DNA of 42,188 nt from Pseudomaricurvus alkylphenolicus (GTDB lineage: Bacteria; Pseudomonadota; Gammaproteobacteria; Pseudomonadales; Cellvibrionaceae), in NCBI RefSeq assembly GCF_011683955.1, contig NZ_JAAQPI010000030.1, positions 1-42,188 on the forward strand. Direction: 5' to 3'. Made by a program: the position numbers and the translations under genes. Positions 41,361 to 42,188 of the stretch are shown here, in pieces. The stretch's first letter is position 1, and each line of letters opens with the position of its first letter. A model generated the notes under the pieces. The model did not search any database. It had not been told where the DNA came from and saw nothing but the letters and a program-made list of their open reading frames with translations.

Positions 41361-42188
41361 CTATAACAGTGCAGACAAAGAAATCCCTATAAAATTAGCC
41401 AGTGCATAACCAAAAACACCACACAGCAGAGCTGGTGTAGTGAGGTTATGCCAGCCCTTGGAAACCGCCATCGCTGCCGCCGTAGGAGCGCCGAGTATAC
41501 AGGCATTGGAAGCTACGGCCAGCTCTGCTCCGGATAACTTAAACAGTCGCCCACCCAGAGACAACAGCAGCAGATGGACAACCATCACTACGACACTGAA
41601 TAGCACAAGCTGGCTACCGGATTCCCAGGCAAGGGTAAAATTAAGCATCGCACCGATCACGGCAAAGAAACAGTAAATCAAGATCTGCCCCAGCTCGTAA
41701 TGGCCGTGCAACTGCTCTGCCCGTTTGGGCATAAGCGTGGCAAAACCGACACTGAGCAGGGTAATCAATACGTACTTCAGCGGAGGTATGGCACAGATCT
41801 CTGCCAGCCCTATACTCAATGCACAGATACAAGCACTTAAGGCCAGCGCGCCAATCAGGCTAAACGCGGTAATTTGCTGACGCTCAGCCACCATCACCTG
41901 CTCGGGCATCGACACATCAGCCTCAACAACCGGACTAAACAGCTGCCACAGCCAGCGAATGCCAGGCATAACCAGCAAGAACGCCAAAAAAGGAATTCCC
42001 ACAGTAAAGGCAGTCGCAACTATCAACGCCATGATGGGATCATTGAGCTTGCCCATGGCATCCGCAACAGCTGCCGTGTTGGCACTGCCGCCAATATAAC
42101 CTGCAGTCATGATACCGGCCAAAACACCTTCATCCGGCCCCAGATCAACCATCCGAACCGCCACAAAAGCACCTACTACCGTTGCGAA
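41361..42188 (-). CDS. DUF819 family integral membrane protein, N-terminus beyond window
   Basis: About 275 residues are visible; the gene enters from the right edge. Many hydrophobic segments and the motifs TAGYIGGSANTAAVADAMG and ASNACILGAPTAAAMAVSKGW, then CGVFGYALANFIGI, match the DUF819 (YjcL-like) family of predicted transporters. The symmetric glycine-rich repeats suggest an inverted-repeat transporter fold. Substrate unknown. The depolymerase-like gene lay about 90 bp downstream before the IS256-type insertion. Confidence 0.85.
   Translation of the reverse strand, partial: FATVVGAFVAVRMVDLGPDEGVLAGIMTAGYIGGSANTAAVADAMGKLNDPIMALIVATAFTVGIPFLAFLLVMPGIRWLWQLFSPVVEADVSMPEQVMVAERQQITAFSLIGALALSACICALSIGLAEICAIPPLKYVLITLLSVGFATLMPKRAEQLHGHYELGQILIYCFFAVIGAMLNFTLAWESGSQLVLFSVVVMVVHLLLLSLGGRLFKLSGAELAVASNACILGAPTAAAMAVSKGWHNLTTPALLCGVFGYALANFIGISLSALL

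Noticed and set aside
1-42188. CRISPR arrays, tRNA or rRNA genes, phage integrase or attachment sites
   Set aside because: I saw no regularly spaced direct repeats, no tRNA-like cloverleaf sequence, no rRNA sequence and no integrase gene.

Overview
The window looks like chromosomal DNA from a marine-type, aerobic, heterotrophic gammaproteobacterium, possibly a relative of the Spongiibacteraceae, Halieaceae or Porticoccaceae. This placement is an inference from gene style: long TonB-dependent receptors paired with catabolic operons, a type II sulfide:quinone oxidoreductase next to a persulfide dioxygenase, and a P450 with ferredoxins. No rRNA, tRNA or other phylogenetic marker is present. Almost everything lies on the minus strand. 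The exceptions are one four-gene plus-strand operon (15656-18866) and the transposase genes of two insertion sequences.

Region A (1-2230): a two-gene sulfide-detoxification operon (persulfide dioxygenase, then a sulfide:quinone oxidoreductase that runs off the left edge). Upstream of it is a 58-bp element that recurs at 15526-15583.

Region B (2231-18866): a catabolic island built around a divergent promoter. Leftward run an M29-type peptidase, a P450 and its small [3Fe-4S]-type ferredoxin, a TonB-dependent receptor, two exported amidohydrolases from a tandem duplication, a Tat-exported FAD oxidoreductase resembling spermidine dehydrogenase, an NTF2-like protein, an alpha/beta hydrolase and an M17 aminopeptidase. 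Rightward run a glutamine-synthetase-like gamma-glutamyl-amine ligase, a class I GATase-type gamma-glutamyl hydrolase, a dienelactone-hydrolase-like protein and a [2Fe-2S] ferredoxin. My working model is import of an amide- or amine-containing compound, periplasmic hydrolysis and oxidation, then gamma-glutamylation and P450 oxidation of the amine in the cytoplasm. The combination of P450, ferredoxin and glutamine-synthetase homologue recalls cyclic-amine (piperidine/morpholine) and aniline pathways.

Region C (18867-20049): a scar. It holds a frameshifted, doubly truncated acyl-CoA carboxylase remnant and a DsbB-like membrane protein with a doubtful start codon.

Region D (20158-37303): a second minus-strand catabolic island. 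A LysE-type exporter and an AraC regulator precede a second TonB-dependent receptor, followed by a tightly packed operon: SCP2-type thiolase, acyl-CoA ligase, M14 carboxypeptidase, alpha/beta hydrolase, a beta-lactamase-fold remnant, an S9 peptidase, a VOC protein, a BAAT-type acyl-CoA hydrolase/transferase, an acyl-CoA dehydrogenase and an enoyl-CoA hydratase/isomerase. It reads as uptake and cytoplasmic breakdown of an acylated peptide-like or amide molecule feeding beta-oxidation.

Region E (37304-42188): insertion-sequence territory. An IS3-family element (37621-39242) truncates a secreted polyhydroxybutyrate-depolymerase-like gene. An IS256-family element (39995-41302, perfect 8-bp target duplication) sits just upstream of that same gene. 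A DUF819-family membrane protein gene runs off the right edge.
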